Of a stretch of 34,070 nt of DNA, positions 1 to 6,903 are shown in pieces. A model generated the notes under the pieces. It saw only the letters and a list, made by a program, of their open reading frames with translations. It made no database searches and had not been told where the DNA came from. This DNA comes from JBDRKE01 sp043814315 (GTDB lineage Bacteria; Omnitrophota; Gorgyraeia; Gygaellales; Profunditerraquicolaceae), in the NCBI GenBank assembly GCA_043814315.1, contig JBDRKE010000036.1, positions 1 to 34,070 on the forward strand. Reading direction: 5' to 3'. Each line of letters starts with the position of its first letter. Within the stretch, counting starts at the first letter, position 1. The translations under genes and the position numbers were made by a program.

Positions 1-246
1 GATTTAATCCCGGATTATCTAAAGGCTTGTAACCAGAGAAAAATCCTTAGTGTGCGCCTTATTCATGGTAAAGGCACAGGCACCTTACAGCGCACCGTCC
101 ACGCTATCCTTAGCAAAATTCCGGAGGTTAGCTCGTTTCATCTGGCAGAACATAAGGAAGGCGGATGGGGAGCGACAATCGTTTCTCTTAAAGCTACGGC
201 TGGTAGTTCCGAGCGAAGCGAGTTGAGGGGTAAAGGCTCTTTTTAG
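1..246 (+). CDS. Smr-domain protein, C-terminal part (5' end outside window)
   Basis: The frame is open from the first base and ends at TAG 244-246, so only the last 81 residues are visible. They contain the Smr signature LIHGKGTGTLQ, followed by an acidic/aromatic segment and the GGWGATIVSL end strand. Smr domains bind and nick DNA or RNA and occur either as the C-terminus of MutS2 or as stand-alone proteins; the visible part cannot decide which. The last ~14 residues (TAGSSERSELRGKGSF) run past the usual domain end. They are encoded by a sequence resembling dispersed intergenic repeats (GAGCGAAGCGAG), so the tail looks repeat-derived. Confidence 0.85.
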   Translation, partial: DLIPDYLKACNQRKILSVRLIHGKGTGTLQRTVHAILSKIPEVSSFHLAEHKEGGWGATIVSLKATAGSSERSELRGKGSF

Positions 247-323
247 TCCTCCGAAACCCGTTGAGGCTAATCCAGAGTAGATTCCAAGGGTGTAGGAGTC
301 AGCAGTTTAGGTAAGGAGGAAGG

Positions 324-839
324 ATGGAGAAAAAAAGGTCAAAAGGAGTAACTTTTTGGGCGTGGTTCTTCATTGTTTCTAATCTTATTGAGCTTCTACC
401 GGTAATAAATCTTAAACAACAACTCACAACTTATAATAATATAGTCCCAATTTATCATATTGTTATGCTGTTCTTCACTGTAGTTATATCTTTGGCGAGT
501 ATTATTTGTGGTATATACCTTCTCAGATTAAACGACTATGCGAGAAAATCGGTAATTGTTTTAGGTATCACCAGCATTATTTTAATGCCCTTCTTCCTTA
601 TGTCTGGGTTGAAACAAATTAACTCCGGTGATCTCTTCGAGAAGCAGAAACAGGTAAGTATGGAGCAGAACAAGTCGGAATCTCTACAGAAAGTATGGGA
701 AGATTTAGAGAGGTCAAAAGAATTCTTCAGAATTGTTTTTTCCATATTAGCTATAGTTGTGTTTGGATTGCGGTTGATTTTTATATTAATCCCAATTTAC
801 TTCTTCACCCGTCCCAAAGTAAAGGAGCAGTTTAGGTAG
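324..839 (+). CDS. Small multi-pass membrane protein, unknown function
   Basis: 171 residues with no family I recognise. There are about four hydrophobic segments, at roughly residues 8-28, 43-65, 76-95 and 137-162. A charged, probably coiled stretch (about 100-135, rich in K, E and Q) lies between the third and fourth. The ATG is preceded by a good ribosome binding site (AAGGAGGAAGG, 313-323). The gene stands alone between the Smr gene and a long regulated leader, and it is more AT-rich than the downstream housekeeping genes. Function cannot be inferred; it is listed because start signal, length and hydrophobic pattern are gene-like. Confidence 0.7.
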   Translation: MEKKRSKGVTFWAWFFIVSNLIELLPVINLKQQLTTYNNIVPIYHIVMLFFTVVISLASIICGIYLLRLNDYARKSVIVLGITSIILMPFFLMSGLKQINSGDLFEKQKQVSMEQNKSESLQKVWEDLERSKEFFRIVFSILAIVVFGLRLIFILIPIYFFTRPKVKEQFR

Positions 840-911
840 TGTCTAAAGACAGGGTCACCAGAAGGCAGAAAAGCATATCCCGATTGTTAAGAGAAAGAAG
901 ACAGATTCACA

Positions 912-965
912 AAGACAAGCTAAAAATCCTGAAACGTTCCTGAAACTACTACCTTGCCGTTTTCC
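912..965 (+). repeat. 54-nt block shared with 4233-4287, copy A
   Basis: The segment with GACAAGCTAAAAA, then ACGTTCCTGAA, then a CGTTTTCC end occurs again at 4233-4287 with about 80 percent identity. Each copy ends about 10 bases before the -35 box of a promoter, so it may be an upstream promoter element rather than a random repeat. Confidence 0.6.
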
Positions 966-974
966 GGTATAGGC

Positions 975-1003
975 TTGAAAAGTGCCAAAGGCAATGGTAT
1001 ACT
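975..1003 (+). promoter_or_regulatory. Sigma70-type promoter for the riboswitch-fibre transcript
   Basis: TTGAAA at 975-980, a 17-base spacer and TATACT at 998-1003. Transcription would start near 1010, about 80 bases upstream of the riboswitch aptamer. Confidence 0.7.
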
Positions 1004-1063
1004 TTAATTATAGAGGAGGAAGTTAATAATTTAAGTTTTAGACATAATATTCTACTGATAAAT

Positions 1064-1229
1064 CCCGTGAGAAAAAATCTCTCACGGGGTAAAGGTAAAC
1101 CAAGAGTAATCTTGGGGCCCGGTTCTACCGGTCCGCGAAGCTTCTAGAAAATAGGCGTATAGCCTAAGCGGAACAAAGCCTCCGGCCCCCCACCACGGAA
1201 TTTCTGTGGTGGGGGGTAGCGGGGTTGCC
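1064..1229 (+). promoter_or_regulatory. Class I cyclic-di-GMP riboswitch (GEMM-I) aptamer with an insertion, plus 5' hairpin
   Basis: A 5' hairpin (CCCGTGAGA 1064-1072 with TCTCACGGG 1080-1088) is followed by the GEMM-I core. The core has AAAGGTAAACC (1091-1101) and a P2 stem CCAAGA/TCTTGG with a GTAA GNRA-type loop (1100-1115). Then come ACAAAGCCTCCGGCC (1173-1187), a long P3 hairpin (1186-1216) and GTAGCGGGGTTGCC (1216-1229). GGTAA pairs with TTGCC as P1. The match to the Vibrio Vc2 aptamer pattern is strong. Unusually, about 57 bases (1116-1172) with their own hairpins sit between the P2 3' strand and the ACAAAGCC junction. The ligand c-di-GMP is inferred from family. Confidence 0.83.
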
Positions 1230-1248
1230 AAAGAGGATAAGAATCTTA

Positions 1249-1290
1249 AAAGCCCTCAAAGATTTACTCTTTGAGGGCTTTATTATTATA
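1249..1290 (+). terminator. Riboswitch-linked intrinsic terminator
   Basis: AAAGCCCTCAAAGA (1249-1262) and TCTTTGAGGGCTTT (1268-1281) form a 14-bp stem with loop TTTAC, followed by a T-rich run to 1289. It ends just before the ribosome binding site (GGAG 1291-1294) of the next gene. TTACTCTT (1264-1271), covering most of the loop and the start of the 3' arm, is a perfect complement of AAGAGTAA (1102-1109) in the aptamer P2. This suggests competing folds and transcriptional control. Confidence 0.82.
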
Positions 1291-1300
1291 GGAGCTGGTT

Positions 1301-3916
1301 ATGTTTGGGGCTTCAAAAAATAAGACCAAAATTGCAGTAATTATAAGCTTACTTTTAGGCGCATTTCTTTTCTTTGAGCTTGGCTTTGCCGTGTTGCCAC
1401 AGGAGATATTTTTTCAGGCAAGGCTGGCCGGAAAAAATGGTAACATAGTTGTCGGTCGCCATAAGTTTAAATTCCGTTTATATACAAGTTTCTCCGGGAG
1501 TTCTCCTATCTGGAACGAAACACAATCTTTGGTTTCCAGTTCCCTCGGGATTTTTTCTTGCTATATGGGTAGTGTTACGAGTTTTCCCGCGGACATGAAT
1601 TTCAACTCGCTTTATTATCTTTCAGTTGAGGTGGATAATGACGGGGAAATGTCCCCGAGGCTAAAACTTGTGCCGGCTTTAAATTCTTTAAACACCAGGC
1701 GTCTAGACGGATTAAGTTCTTCCCAGTTCCTGCGCTCAGATGTTGCGATGACGATGGCAGGTCCGCTTACCTTTTCTAATTACCTCTCTCAAACTTATAG
1801 CGGCACCAATGCAGGCGCTATGAACATTAATTATAATCCTGCTTTCGGCACTTATAATGCCATGGATGTAACCTATGGCGCTGGTGGCGGCACGGGAGTA
1901 GCGCTCAAAATTACCCAGAACGGCAAAGGCGATATCCTGCAGGTTTATGATTCAAGCACGCCAGTGCTATTTATCAAAGCCAACGGAAACGTGGGTATCG
2001 GCACAAATACACCCGCGGGTTTATTGCAGGTAGGAGAAGCAGCTTCAGCCGGCTTATTAGTTACCTCTAGCGGCAATGTCGGCGTCGGCACGCTATCACC
2101 GGCGGAGAAATTAGAAGTGAAGGGGGTTCTAAAGGCAACCTCTTTTTCAGGTGATGGAAGCGGCCTTACGGGTATATCGGGTTTAATCAGCAATTTGACC
2201 GCAGGCAGGCTTGCCAAGGCTTCCTCTGCCACTAGTATTACCGATTCGCTGATTATTGAGTCAGGCAGCAATATAGGTATTGGCATAAGTAACCCGACGG
2301 CAAGACTGCACGTTTCTGGCAGTTTCGTTACCACGGGAAATGTCGGTATCGGAACTCTCGCTCCAGCCAAGTTATTAGATGTGGCGGGCGGCTCAATCCG
2401 CACAGATAATCAGTTCATTTCTACTGTTACCAGCGGCACCGCGCCTTTAGTGGTTTCTTCAGCCACGCTGGTGATTAATCTGAATGCCGATAAATTAGAC
2501 GGTTATGATAGCTCTGATTTTATATCCTCAAGCGTTATCTCTTCTGGCTTCACAAATTACTTAGCTAAATACACCACAGGAAATACCATCGGGGCATCAA
2601 CAATCATTTATGACAACGGAAGCAATGTTGGTATCGGTACGACCAGCCCTCCAATAGCAAAGCTACAGGTAAACGGAGCTGTATATGCATCCGCTTTCTT
2701 TGATGATGCTTCCGCGGTGAGCGCGGATACTAACCAGGCGTATTTGAATAGTAGTTTGGGCACTGGCCTAATAAAAATAACTACCGGTAGCGGAGCTTTA
2801 TCAATAGTCAGCGATAATTCTTCTCAATGGGATACTGCCTATGCTAACCGTATTAGCTCTGTCTTGGCAACTGCTCCGTTAACAGTTTCTTTCTCTAATA
2901 ATGTCTTATCTACCTCCATTTCTCAGGCTAATATTTCTGGTGACGGCTACTTATCTTCCTTAGACTGGAACACTTTCAATAATAAACAGGATTCCCTGTT
3001 TTTTTCTACCGGCCTTTCTAATTATTCCAATATCATCTCGGCTGATCTCTCTTGTGGTGTCAATGGAGGCCAATCCGTAGTTGGCGGCATTGCCTCTGGC
3101 GAGAATCTAATTTTGAATTCTACCTTGCATGCTGCCAAAGGTAAGATTATTCTTGGCTCTGCTTCTGCCTACGATCATGCTAATGATAAATTGGGTGTTG
3201 GTACTACCGTGCCTTCAGCAAAGCTGGAAATCGTAGCAGCAGGTACAGGCACGGGCCTAGCTTTTCGTTTGAGAGATAATTCCGGAGAAGATAAGTTAGT
3301 CGTTTTAGATAATGGTAACGTCGGCTTTGGCATTGTTAATCCTAAGCATAAATTCGAGGTGGTAGGGGATGTTAAAATTACCGGGGTACTGAAGCAGGGC
3401 GGGTCTGGCGACTTAGCCGAAATGATTCCATTTTCTGCTTGTGTAGCCCAAGCGAAAAAAGACAATGTAGAGTTTAAGCCTGCGCAGAGATTCTTCCGGA
3501 AAAAGAAGAAATCCACGATTTATCTAGACAAAAATCAAGAATACAATAATTATCTCTTTGGCAGGCCGGAGGCAGGGGATGTTGTGGTGGTTGAGAAAGA
3601 CTCAGGTATCCGGCGTTCTTATAAGGCCTTTGCCACCAATGCCGTTGGGATTATCTCCACTAGGCCAGCGCAACTGTTGCGCTATGATATGGATAATGCT
3701 GCGCCAGTGGCATTAAGCGGTATTGTGCCTTGCAAGGTAACCAGCGAAAACGGCGCAATTGAGCCGGGCGACCTTTTGGTTTGTTCTTCTGTGCCTGGAC
3801 ATGCTATGAATGCCGGCAATAGGCCTCCTGTTGGCTCAGTAATTGGCAAGGCCTTGGGCAAGTTGAGCAATAAACAAAAAGAAGGCATAATTGAAGTCTT
3901 GGTAACGCTGAAGTAG
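1301..3916 (+). CDS. Secreted fibre-like protein with GNVGIGT repeats
   Basis: 871 residues. A hydrophobic signal/anchor spans about 10-31. Residues ~35-135 form a beta-rich domain (IWNET, YYLSVEV and GEMSPR motifs) common at the start of tail-fibre-like surface proteins of uncultured bacteria. From ~229 to ~690 there are at least seven copies of a motif of the form GNVGIGTxxPxxKLxVxG, the pattern of triple-stranded phage tail fibres and related surface proteins. Residues ~705-871 (DLAEMI, VGIISTRPAQ, PVALSGIVPCKV, IEPGDLLVCSS, GSVIGKALG) resemble the C-terminal chaperone/cleavage-type domains of such fibres. It is likely exported and trimeric (inference). The gene follows a c-di-GMP riboswitch and terminator, so expression should respond to the motile/sessile switch. 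The ribosome binding site is GGAG, 6 bases before ATG. Confidence 0.75.
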   Translation: MFGASKNKTKIAVIISLLLGAFLFFELGFAVLPQEIFFQARLAGKNGNIVVGRHKFKFRLYTSFSGSSPIWNETQSLVSSSLGIFSCYMGSVTSFPADMNFNSLYYLSVEVDNDGEMSPRLKLVPALNSLNTRRLDGLSSSQFLRSDVAMTMAGPLTFSNYLSQTYSGTNAGAMNINYNPAFGTYNAMDVTYGAGGGTGVALKITQNGKGDILQVYDSSTPVLFIKANGNVGIGTNTPAGLLQVGEAASAGLLVTSSGNVGVGTLSPAEKLEVKGVLKATSFSGDGSGLTGISGLISNLTAGRLAKASSATSITDSLIIESGSNIGIGISNPTARLHVSGSFVTTGNVGIGTLAPAKLLDVAGGSIRTDNQFISTVTSGTAPLVVSSATLVINLNADKLDGYDSSDFISSSVISSGFTNYLAKYTTGNTIGASTIIYDNGSNVGIGTTSPPIAKLQVNGAVYASAFFDDASAVSADTNQAYLNSSLGTGLIKITTGSGALSIVSDNSSQWDTAYANRISSVLATAPLTVSFSNNVLSTSISQANISGDGYLSSLDWNTFNNKQDSLFFSTGLSNYSNIISADLSCGVNGGQSVVGGIASGENLILNSTLHAAKGKIILGSASAYDHANDKLGVGTTVPSAKLEIVAAGTGTGLAFRLRDNSGEDKLVVLDNGNVGFGIVNPKHKFEVVGDVKITGVLKQGGSGDLAEMIPFSACVAQAKKDNVEFKPAQRFFRKKKKSTIYLDKNQEYNNYLFGRPEAGDVVVVEKDSGIRRSYKAFATNAVGIISTRPAQLLRYDMDNAAPVALSGIVPCKVTSENGAIEPGDLLVCSSVPGHAMNAGNRPPVGSVIGKALGKLSNKQKEGIIEVLVTLK

Positions 3917-4232
3917 AAGATGTTTCACAGCGCCCCACACAGATAACTCTTTAGCCCCGCAACTAAAATCTGTAATAATTGATTTTTCCTAATTTTCCAG
4001 CACTTATTTTGAAATCCCCTACCCACACAGGGGTACCTCGTAAGACGTTTTATATAACTGATACTGGATTATTGAATTACAAAACAAATATTTAAACGCG
4101 AAAAATAGTAGGACGTTGTTAGTAACTCCATAAACATAGACCATTTCAGAAATAAATATGGGTTAAGGGGTTTGTTTTATAAGCCTCGAACTCACAGAGG
4201 GTTTTGAAAGCGTCTTGTTACTGCTTGTTGCC
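3917..4232. other. Gene-free stretch without clear features
   Basis: No credible coding region. A small hairpin CCCCT/AGGGG lies at about 4017-4031. TTTTTCCTAATTTTCC near 3983-3998 recurs at about 4282-4297. I see no strong terminator after the fibre gene. Confidence 0.5.
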
Positions 4233-4287
4233 AAGGACAAGCTAAAAACACTGAGACGTTCCTGAAGGTACCGCCTTTACGTTTTTC
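4233..4287 (+). repeat. 55-nt block shared with 912-965, copy B
   Basis: Second copy of the GACAAGCTAAAAA ... ACGTTCCTGAA ... CGTTTTTCC block. Like copy A, it ends about 11 bases before a -35 box. Confidence 0.6.
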
Positions 4288-4298
4288 CTAATTTTCCC

Positions 4299-4327
4299 TT
4301 GCCAAAAACCACTTAAAATAGTATATT
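4299..4327 (+). promoter_or_regulatory. Sigma70-type promoter for the hairpin RNA/tRNA transcript
   Basis: TTGCCA at 4299-4304, a 17-base spacer and TATATT at 4322-4327; predicted start near 4334. No open reading frame follows before the tRNAs, so the product is RNA. Confidence 0.6.
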
Positions 4328-4333
4328 ATATCA

Positions 4334-4665
4334 TTACGCTTAAGGATACGGAATGATTGCCCCTCGCATCCTACAGGAAATAGCTGGATGCTCGGGGTCA
4401 ATTTTCAGATTACCTAGAATGCAGGCAAATTAGTTCCTCACAGCCTTTTCGGCTGTTCGGAATCAATTTGCCAGTAATTGAGCGAGCAGGCAAATTGAAG
4501 GCCCATAGTTTATCCCCTCAGGGGATTTCGCTATGGGGATTGTCCCTCGCCCTGCCGTTGGCGGGGCTCGGGATCAATTTTCAGGCTCTGGAAGAACGGA
4601 AACACCTCGCGACCTTACTAAGTTAATTGAGGGGTTGCTCGGTGCCAAATTTTCAGAGTAGTGAT
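4334..4665 (+). ncRNA. Candidate structured RNA: four hairpins with a conserved UC/UC internal loop
   Basis: Four hairpins share one plan: a 4-bp lower stem, a symmetric UC/UC internal loop, an upper stem of 6-8 positions, then a CAATTTTCAG-like tail. H1 (4356-4408): CCCC-TC-GCATCC with GGATGC-TC-GGGG. H2 (4424-4474): TTCC-TC-ACAGCC with GGCTGT-TC-GGAA. H3 (4539-4584): TCCC-TC, an upper stem of GCCC and GCC with a one-base bulge, and TC-GGGA. H4 (4603-4656): CACC-TC-GCGACC with GGTTGC-TC-GGTG. H1 and H3 also share an outer ATTG/CAAT stem with a bulged T. Another hairpin (CCCATAG/CTATGGG, 4502-4537) lies between H2 and H3. Stem sequences differ while pairing is kept, which favours RNA structure. 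I do not recognise the family. The tRNAs start 16 bases downstream. Alternatives are a leader for the tRNA transcript or a tandem repeat array. Confidence 0.6.
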
Positions 4666-4680
4666 AGCGGGAAAATTCGG

Positions 4681-4752
4681 GGGCCCATAGCTCAGTGGTA
4701 GAGCAGGTGACTCATAATCACTTGGTCCGGGGTTCGAATCCCTGTGGGCCCA
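4681..4752 (+). tRNA. tRNA with CAU anticodon (Ile2 or elongator Met)
   Basis: Full cloverleaf: acceptor GGGCCCA (4681-4687) with TGGGCCC (4745-4751) and discriminator A4752. The anticodon loop is CTCATAA with anticodon CAT, and the T arm is CGGGG-TTCGAAT-CCCTG. No CCA is encoded. The GACTCATAATC...TTGGTC stretch resembles tRNA-Ile2, which is read as isoleucine after lysidine modification, but elongator Met cannot be excluded. Confidence 0.93.
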
Positions 4753-4762
4753 GGGAGTTTTG

Positions 4763-4836
4763 GGGCGATTGGCTCAGCTGGTTAGAGCGTTGCGTTCACA
4801 TCGCAGAGGTCACAGGTTCGAATCCTGTATCGCCCA
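4763..4836 (+). tRNA. tRNA-Val (CAC)
   Basis: Acceptor GGGCGAT (4763-4769) pairs with ATCGCCC (4829-4835); discriminator A4836. The anticodon loop TTCACAT gives anticodon CAC, which reads GUG (Val). The T arm is ACAGG-TTCGAAT-CCTGT. CCA is not encoded. It lies ten bases after the CAU tRNA and is probably co-transcribed. Confidence 0.95.
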
Positions 4837-4919
4837 TTTAAAGATTGAAAATTTAAGCCTAGGTCATAGGTTCTCCCGCCAAGGTATTTTTGAAAGCGGA
4901 CGGGATTCCGCAAGGGCAT

Positions 4920-4949
4920 TTGGGAGTTAAGGGCGAAAAGTCCTATAAT
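4920..4949 (+). promoter_or_regulatory. Possible promoter of the zinc-ribbon/RNase H/rnpB group
   Basis: TTGGGA (4920-4925), an 18-base spacer and TATAAT (4944-4949), about 28 bases before the start codon. The -10 box is perfect and the -35 box is weak. Confidence 0.45.
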
Positions 4950-4976
4950 TGATAGCATGAAAATTAGGAGAAAGAA

Positions 4977-5696
4977 TTGACGACGGTTGATCTGAAAGCG
5001 CAAATAAATAACTTGATTAAATTACAGACAATTGATAGCGAGATTTATGCGTTAAATCACGAAAAAGAAGTTAAACCGCAGGAGATTAAAGCTCTGGAAG
5101 AAGCCTTTGAGCAGAAAAAGCAGTCTTTGGCTGGCCTGGAAAAAAACTTTCTCGATTTGCAAAAACAGAGAAAAGACAATGAATTAGAATTGGCCTCAAA
5201 AGAGGAAGACGCAAAAAAATTGCAGACGCAACTTTACTCACTCAAAACGAATAAAGAATACCAGGCTATGATGCAGCAGATAGGGGGAGTCAAAGCGGAT
5301 GCCTCGGTCATTGAAGACAAGATTTTAGGCTTATTTGATCAGGCAGACAAAACTAAAAATGATGTAGAAAAAGAAAAGCAAAGGCTTGAAGAAGAGGAAA
5401 AAGTATTTTTGGGACAAAAAAAGAAAACAGAAGATAGGATTAAGGCAATCGACGACCGCCTGGTGCAGCTTGAGGCGCAAAGAAAACAGGTGACTCCTGA
5501 GGTGGAGCCCAAGATCCTGACGCAGTATGAAAGAATTATGAAGAATCGCGATGGGCTGGGGATCGTCAGCGTTAAAAATAACTCTTGCGGCGGGTGCAAT
5601 ATGTTTGTGCCTCCGCAGGTGATAAATCTTATCAAGATGTACGAACGCATTATTACGTGCGAGATCTGTAACCGGATTCTTTATACGGATGAATGA
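4977..5696 (+). CDS. C4-type zinc-ribbon coiled-coil protein (DUF164 family)
   Basis: 239 residues. About residues 5-180 are almost entirely heptad-rich K/E/Q helix, forming a long coiled-coil hairpin. The C-terminus carries two CxxC pairs (SCGGC and TCEIC, about residues 202-231), a zinc ribbon. This is the HP0958-like architecture, a family suggested to bind nucleic acid or protein partners; no activity can be read here. TTG is chosen as the start because a GGAG site sits just upstream and no ATG or GTG fits better. It overlaps the RNase HI-like gene by 8 bases, and the trio zinc ribbon, RNase H, rnpB is, as I recall, a recurring neighbourhood in other bacteria. Confidence 0.85.
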   Translation: MTTVDLKAQINNLIKLQTIDSEIYALNHEKEVKPQEIKALEEAFEQKKQSLAGLEKNFLDLQKQRKDNELELASKEEDAKKLQTQLYSLKTNKEYQAMMQQIGGVKADASVIEDKILGLFDQADKTKNDVEKEKQRLEEEEKVFLGQKKKTEDRIKAIDDRLVQLEAQRKQVTPEVEPKILTQYERIMKNRDGLGIVSVKNNSCGGCNMFVPPQVINLIKMYERIITCEICNRILYTDE

Positions 5697-6159
5697 ATTG
5701 GAGATTTACATTGACGGAGCTTCAAAAGGCAATCCCGGCCCCAGCGGCATAGGTGTTGTGATTTCCCGGCAGGGAGAAACCATTGAAAACATATCCAGTT
5801 TTATCGGCGTCACGACCAATAACATTGCGGAGTACACCGCTTTGATTCATGCCTTAGAGAAAGCCCGAGCATTAAAAGCGCAAGAACTAAAAATAAATAC
5901 GGACAGCCAGCTTTTGTATAAACAGATTTGTAAAGTTTACAAAATAAAAAACGCAAACATTTTAGTGCTATATCGACAAGCCACAACGCTTATGTCCGAT
6001 TTTAAGCAGGTTTCGATACGGCAGATACCCCGTGAAGAAAACAGGGGAGCTGATAAATTAGCAACCCGTGCCATAATTGAGGAATTAAAAAAGAATAGAT
6101 CTTTGAAATGTGAACAGGCTTCGTTACGCAAGGATTATACAGTCGTAAAAAGTCTGTAG
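5689..6159 (+). CDS. rnhA: RNase HI-like protein
   Basis: 156 residues, the size of a bacterial RNase HI. The four acidic catalytic positions are visible: D9 in YIDGASKGNPGPSG, E48 in NNIAEYTAL, D72 in INTDSQLL and D122 in REENRGADKLA. The protein should cut the RNA strand of RNA-DNA hybrids with metal ions in the cytoplasm. It belongs to the short RNase HI-like group without the basic handle loop of the E. coli enzyme, so the symbol is a family-level guess. Its stop codon abuts the 5' end of rnpB, so the two may share a transcript that RNA processing separates. Confidence 0.88.
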   Translation: MNELEIYIDGASKGNPGPSGIGVVISRQGETIENISSFIGVTTNNIAEYTALIHALEKARALKAQELKINTDSQLLYKQICKVYKIKNANILVLYRQATTLMSDFKQVSIRQIPREENRGADKLATRAIIEELKKNRSLKCEQASLRKDYTVVKSL

Positions 6160-6712
6160 CGGGGCAGGTAGAACGTGGTCGCCCCCCACCACTTTCAATA
6201 TAGCTTAGGCTAATACGAAAGTGGTGGGGGGAGGAAAGTCCGGGCTCCGGAGGACGGCGTAGTGGGTCATGCCCATCTCCGTCAGGAATACTTGACGGAA
6301 GGATTATCCCTCGGCACTGGCTCAAAAGAGATGGTGCCTCGGGATCCCGAATGGATATCCGCAAAGACACTTCATTCGGGAGAGCCACAGAGACGAGCAA
6401 GGGCTAAGGTTGAGATTGCAACACGAAGATCCTTCGGGCGCTTTCAGCGTTCGTAGGATTACTTCTCGGCCAACGGCCTCGAAGTGAAACGCGGCAATCT
6501 CTACGCGGAGCAAGGTGAAATAGTCCCGCCCATACTTCCGAAAAGGAAGGATAAGGGTGGTCCGCTTGAAAACCTCAAGGTTATCTTGAGGTTGGGCGGG
6601 AGGGTAAACCGCTTGAGGGCGGATGGCAACGTCCGCTTCGAGAGAAATGGCCACTTCAGGTAAGCGAAAAAATCGCAACCGATACAGAACCCGGCTTATT
6701 CTATCTGCCCTG
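6160..6712 (+). ncRNA. rnpB: RNase P RNA, bacterial class A
   Basis: Conserved signatures are in the expected order: GAGGAAAGTCCGGGCTCC (6232-6249), ACAGAGACGAGCAAGG (near 6388), GTGAAA (near 6485), GAGAGAAATGGCCAC (near 6640) and ACAGAACCCGGCTTA (near 6684). P1 closes by pairing GGGCAGGTAGAA (6162-6173) with TTCTATCTGCCC (6699-6710), so the ends are known to within a few bases. The P3 helix is enlarged to a 15-bp perfect stem (about 6184-6232) with CCCCCCACCAC/GTGGTGGGGGG arms, like the P3 arm of the riboswitch at 1186-1216. The RNA is the catalytic subunit for 5' maturation of tRNAs, including the two upstream. Confidence 0.96.
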
Positions 6713-6739
6713 TATAAATAAAGTTTGAATAATAATGAA

Positions 6740-6878
6740 GAAATTCCAAATCGCAAATTCCAAATTTCAAATAAGCTCCAAATTCCAATTACGGAAATTC
6801 AAAACTTGTAAGTTTTGGTCTTTGGGATTTGGAAATTGGGGTTTGTTTGGGATTTGGGATTTGGAAATTGGGATTTAG
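6740..6878. repeat. AT-rich palindromic intergenic repeat, copy 1
   Basis: The left half is rich in CAAATTCCAAAT and the right half in its complement ATTTGGAATTGGGATTTGG, so the element can form a long imperfect hairpin. Related elements lie at 10532-10722, 11835-11955, 13853-13983, 14640-14838 and 26907-27045. Confidence 0.7.
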
Positions 6879-6903
6879 ATTATCATAACTGGAGGTCAAA
6901 AAG

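Noticed and set aside
1945..2403. 152-residue minus-strand open frame opposite the fibre gene
   Set aside because: It is the shadow of the repetitive GNVGIGT region; it has no ribosome binding site and its composition mirrors the real frame.
4356..4656. CRISPR array
   Set aside because: The units are hairpins with variable sequence and variable spacing, not identical direct repeats with unique spacers; no cas genes are present.
4334..4665. Identification as 6S RNA, tmRNA or SRP RNA
   Set aside because: There is no single long bubble-bearing hairpin (6S), no tRNA-like end with a tag frame (tmRNA) and no conserved SRP domain IV loop.
6002..6756. Minus- and plus-strand open frames across 6.0-6.75 kb
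   Set aside because: The region is rnpB with full structural signatures; the frames are by-products.
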